Of a stretch of DNA of 61,559 nucleotides, positions 59,793 to 61,559 are shown piece by piece. The notes under the pieces were generated by a model. It was not told where the DNA came from and did not search any database. It saw only the letters and a program-made list of their open reading frames with translations. Made by a program: the position numbers and the translations under genes. The DNA lies in contig JAJEGI010000110.1 in assembly GCA_022819945.1 (NCBI GenBank), positions 1-61,559 on the forward strand, read 5' to 3'. The stretch comes from Candidatus Poribacteria bacterium (lineage in GTDB: Bacteria; Poribacteria; WGA-4E; WGA-3G). Position 1 is the first letter of the stretch, and every line of letters starts with the position of its first letter.

Positions 59793-60527
59793 ATGCAATT
59801 TGCAGTGAAAACAGATACAGGTAAGCTTCGCGATAGGAACGAAGATTTATACTATTTCGATACGCAGCTCCAATTGTTTGCTATCGCCGATGGTATGAGC
59901 GGACATGAGCGCGGTGATGTCGCGAGTCGTATTGCTCTCGAAGTTATTCAGGAGTGGGCGGAAACCCAAGCGTCTCCGCAAAGCGATCTGGGTCCCATGA
60001 AAAGACTCGGCGTTTTAAGCGAGCTTGCGGAGGAAGCGAATCAACGTATCTATACTTCCACCGAGAGTCAAGGTAAAAGTCGCGGCATGGGTACTACCCT
60101 CATCGCGGGTTTTGTTACCTTCAGTTACCTTGCTTATGTTCATGTCGGGGATAGTAGGCTCTACGTCTTACGCGATGAAGAACTTACACAGATAACGACA
60201 GACGACTCCATTGTTCAAAAAATGGTCGAAAAAGGTGAAATCACTCCGGAAGAGGGACGGGTCCATGAAAAACGGAACATGATTACACAGGCTATCGGTT
60301 TAAAGTCAACGGTTGCCGTTAATGCTGATGCATATCCGCTCGTCCCCGGGGACATTGTGCTTGCTTGTACAGATGGTTTACACGACTTAATTATTGATGA
60401 CCGCGAAATTGCTGATATTATCTTGGATGCCTCAGGTATTGAAGAAGCGTGCGAAGACCTCGTGAACAAGGCGCTTGATTATGGCGGCACCGATAACGTT
60501 ACTGTCCTACTTGTGGATGTTGATTGA
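59793..60527 (+). CDS. PP2C-family serine/threonine protein phosphatase
   Basis: From the ATG at 59793 (MQFAVKTDTGKLRDRNEDLYYF) the protein is 244 residues and lacks extra domains, like PrpC/Stp phosphatases. The metal-binding and catalytic motifs are DRNED, LFAIADGMSGHERGDVAS, GMGTTLIAGFV, YVHVGDSRLYVLRDEEL, LACTDGLHDLI and GTDNVTVLLV. It dephosphorylates Ser/Thr on proteins, normally opposing a Hanks-type kinase, but no such kinase is in the window. The upstream frame to 59718 has no signal or support. Ribosome binding is weak. Confidence 0.93.
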   Translation: MQFAVKTDTGKLRDRNEDLYYFDTQLQLFAIADGMSGHERGDVASRIALEVIQEWAETQASPQSDLGPMKRLGVLSELAEEANQRIYTSTESQGKSRGMGTTLIAGFVTFSYLAYVHVGDSRLYVLRDEELTQITTDDSIVQKMVEKGEITPEEGRVHEKRNMITQAIGLKSTVAVNADAYPLVPGDIVLACTDGLHDLIIDDREIADIILDASGIEEACEDLVNKALDYGGTDNVTVLLVDVD

Positions 60528-60581
60528 CTAACTAACCCGAAGTTTAACAACACCGCAGCTCTCCTGCCTCAGATTTTCAGA

Positions 60582-60600
60582 ACAGGTTTTGGCAACCTGT
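60582..60600. terminator. hairpin between convergent PP2C and rsfS genes
   Basis: ACAGGTT (60582-60588) and AACCTGT (60594-60600) form a 7-bp stem with a TTGGC loop, 55 bp after the phosphatase stop. A U-tract is absent, so termination is uncertain. Confidence 0.4.
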
Positions 60601-60617
60601 CATCTTCCCAAAGCAAA

Positions 60618-61076
60618 TTATGCTTCTGATGTGCTTTCCTCTTGGTCTCCGAAGACTAAGATGCCATCTGGATCCACTGCCTCTTCTTCCAACGTTTCCA
60701 AGTGTGGGGGTATTGTTAATTCTGGCAATTCAATCCGTTCCGCTTCAGCCCACAAGCGTTCGAGATTGTAATAGGTACGTCTTTCGGAAAGAAAAACGTG
60801 TACGACAAAATCAACATAATCTAATAAAATCCAATCTGCTTTACGTTCCCCTTCCTGATGCCAAGGTTTCTGTGCCCAATTGGTTTCAAGTTCCTCAAGA
60901 ACGGCTTGCGAAATGCCTTCTACTTGAATGTCAGAATTACCACTGAAGATTGCAAAAAAGTCTGTGAAGCCATCAAGTTCACGCAGATCGAGGATAACGC
61001 CGTCTTGTGCACGTCGACTCATTGCTGCTGAAGCTGCGGCTTTTACCAGATCTAATGTGTTTTTTTCTGTTGCCAT
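60618..61076 (-). CDS. rsfS: ribosome silencing factor RsfS (Iojap family)
   Basis: RsfS binds uL14 and blocks joining of ribosomal subunits under starvation. From the ATG at 61076 (AAAGGAAACC upstream) the protein is 152 residues. Its Iojap domain shows LVKAAASAAMSRRAQDGVIL, DLRELDGFTDFFAIFSGNSD, WILLDYVDFVVHVFLSERRT and YYNLERLWAEAERIEL. The acidic tail of about 30 residues is longer than usual. It is 19 bp downstream of yqeK, the conserved nadD-yqeK-rsfS order. Confidence 0.95.
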   Translation of the reverse strand: MATEKNTLDLVKAAASAAMSRRAQDGVILDLRELDGFTDFFAIFSGNSDIQVEGISQAVLEELETNWAQKPWHQEGERKADWILLDYVDFVVHVFLSERRTYYNLERLWAEAERIELPELTIPPHLETLEEEAVDPDGILVFGDQEESTSEA

Positions 61077-61095
61077 TTTGGTTTCCTTTAAATTC

Positions 61096-61559
61096 TCAAC
61101 GCTCAACACTCTTTAATGTGCTATTGTAGGTATGAAGCGTATTCGGATGAATCATCACACCCTTTTGGAGAAGGTGTTCAATTTTCGCACGAGCGACGTA
61201 GTGCACCGCACACTCCAAATCTGTATATGCCAACTCCCGCACTACATGAACTGCATCATGTGTCCGTGTCGGCTCTGCGAAGTCTGCCACGTATACTACT
61301 TGAGAGAGAGCCCCCATTGATGGACTGCCAGTCGTATGGTTCCGAATGGCTTCGAGTACCTCTAACTCGGTTATAGCGAACTCCTCTATTGCCAGTTTTA
61401 CCCCGATGAGTGGATGTAAAAGCGAAGGGTTTATTTTTTCAACCGGATCAAGGCGAATATCGTAGCGACGTACTGCACTATGTAATTCCTGAGCGTTCAT
61501 CCACTTCGCGCTGTCATGTAAAAGTGCCGCAAGATTCGCATGCCAAACATCTACTTCAT
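61096..61559 (-). CDS. yqeK: YqeK-like HD-domain hydrolase, N-terminus beyond window
   Basis: The open frame runs past the Met at 61500 to the window edge with no stop. Reading on gives VWHANLAALLHDSAKWMNAQ, which contains the HD motif (His-Asp) of this family. The remainder has HPLIGVKLAIEEF, EAIRNHTTGSPSM and QVVYVADFAEPTRTH, all characteristic of YqeK, an HD-fold enzyme that hydrolyses Ap4A symmetrically. The start is outside. It is followed by rsfS, and nadD is expected upstream. Treating 61500 as the start would delete the catalytic HD. Confidence 0.9.
   Translation of the reverse strand, partial: EVDVWHANLAALLHDSAKWMNAQELHSAVRRYDIRLDPVEKINPSLLHPLIGVKLAIEEFAITELEVLEAIRNHTTGSPSMGALSQVVYVADFAEPTRTHDAVHVVRELAYTDLECAVHYVARAKIEHLLQKGVMIHPNTLHTYNSTLKSVER

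Noticed and set aside
61096..61500. yqeK starting at the Met at 61500
   Set aside because: The frame is open to the window edge and the catalytic HD motif lies just upstream, so the start is outside the window.

Overview
The window looks like chromosomal DNA from a Gram-negative-type (diderm) bacterium of an uncultured lineage. The evidence for a diderm is the lipopolysaccharide export set (lptA, lptB, a probable lptC), an LpxL-family acyltransferase, a heptosyltransferase-like GT9 enzyme and several lipoproteins. The mix of sugar-phosphate isomerase/epimerases, creatininase, TolB-like and LamG secreted proteins, and abundant short palindromic and 7- or 8-mer repeats resembles Candidatus Poribacteria. 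That assignment is inference from gene content and was not tested by any search. No rRNA, tRNA or CRISPR array was seen.

Layout. 0-1 kb: two small minus-strand genes, one cut by the window edge (DUF2971-like). 1-8 kb: gatB, an aldo/keto reductase, a soluble lytic transglycosylase (plus strand) and nadB, with slt and nadB converging on overlapping stop codons. 7.7-16.7 kb: a long minus-strand envelope and translation block reading LpxL-like acyltransferase, lptC, lptA, lptB, rpoN, hpf, valS, thioesterase. 17-22.4 kb: MATE exporter, ketose 3-epimerase-like protein and a large secreted TolB/M28/PDZ peptidase. 22.5-24 kb: a solo IS200/IS605-type tnpB element with recognisable end hairpins, its own promoter and a likely omega RNA, but no tnpA. 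24-31 kb: two lipoproteins, a DNA methyltransferase translationally coupled to an APH-fold kinase, creatininase-like and HpcH/HpaI aldolase genes. 31-36.1 kb: an accessory stretch with DUF433, a ribbon-helix-helix-like protein, a DUF5677-like protein, a secreted WD40-trypsin protein, a tandem pair of PD-(D/E)XK-like proteins, and a repeat cluster.

36.1-42.8 kb: a pyrimidine operon, pyrR-pyrC-carA plus carB, preceded by a textbook PyrR attenuator (promoter, binding loop, intrinsic terminator). carB carries an in-frame inverted array of 8-mers. 43-51 kb: hypothetical proteins, a sigma-54 activator with a degenerate receiver, nagB, a sugar isomerase, a TPR protein, and a duplicated LamG gene whose copies each keep a consensus promoter and a 3' hairpin. 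51.4-55.2 kb: FMN reductase, RNase HIII, ThiI and GT9. 55.2-61.6 kb: CPBP protease, a three-gene run (TolB-like, glycerol-1-phosphate-dehydrogenase-like, membrane dipeptidase), a PP2C phosphatase, and rsfS-yqeK running off the window.

Connections: RpoN (11.5-13.4 kb) should serve the NtrC-like activator at 44.7 kb. The lpt genes and the acyltransferase build and export lipid A/LPS, to which the GT9 enzyme may add core sugars. PyrR senses UMP/UTP to control pyrC and carAB. The most unusual features are the repeats: inverted 7-mer arrays between genes, an 8-mer inverted array inside carB, and a 72-bp multi-hairpin element.
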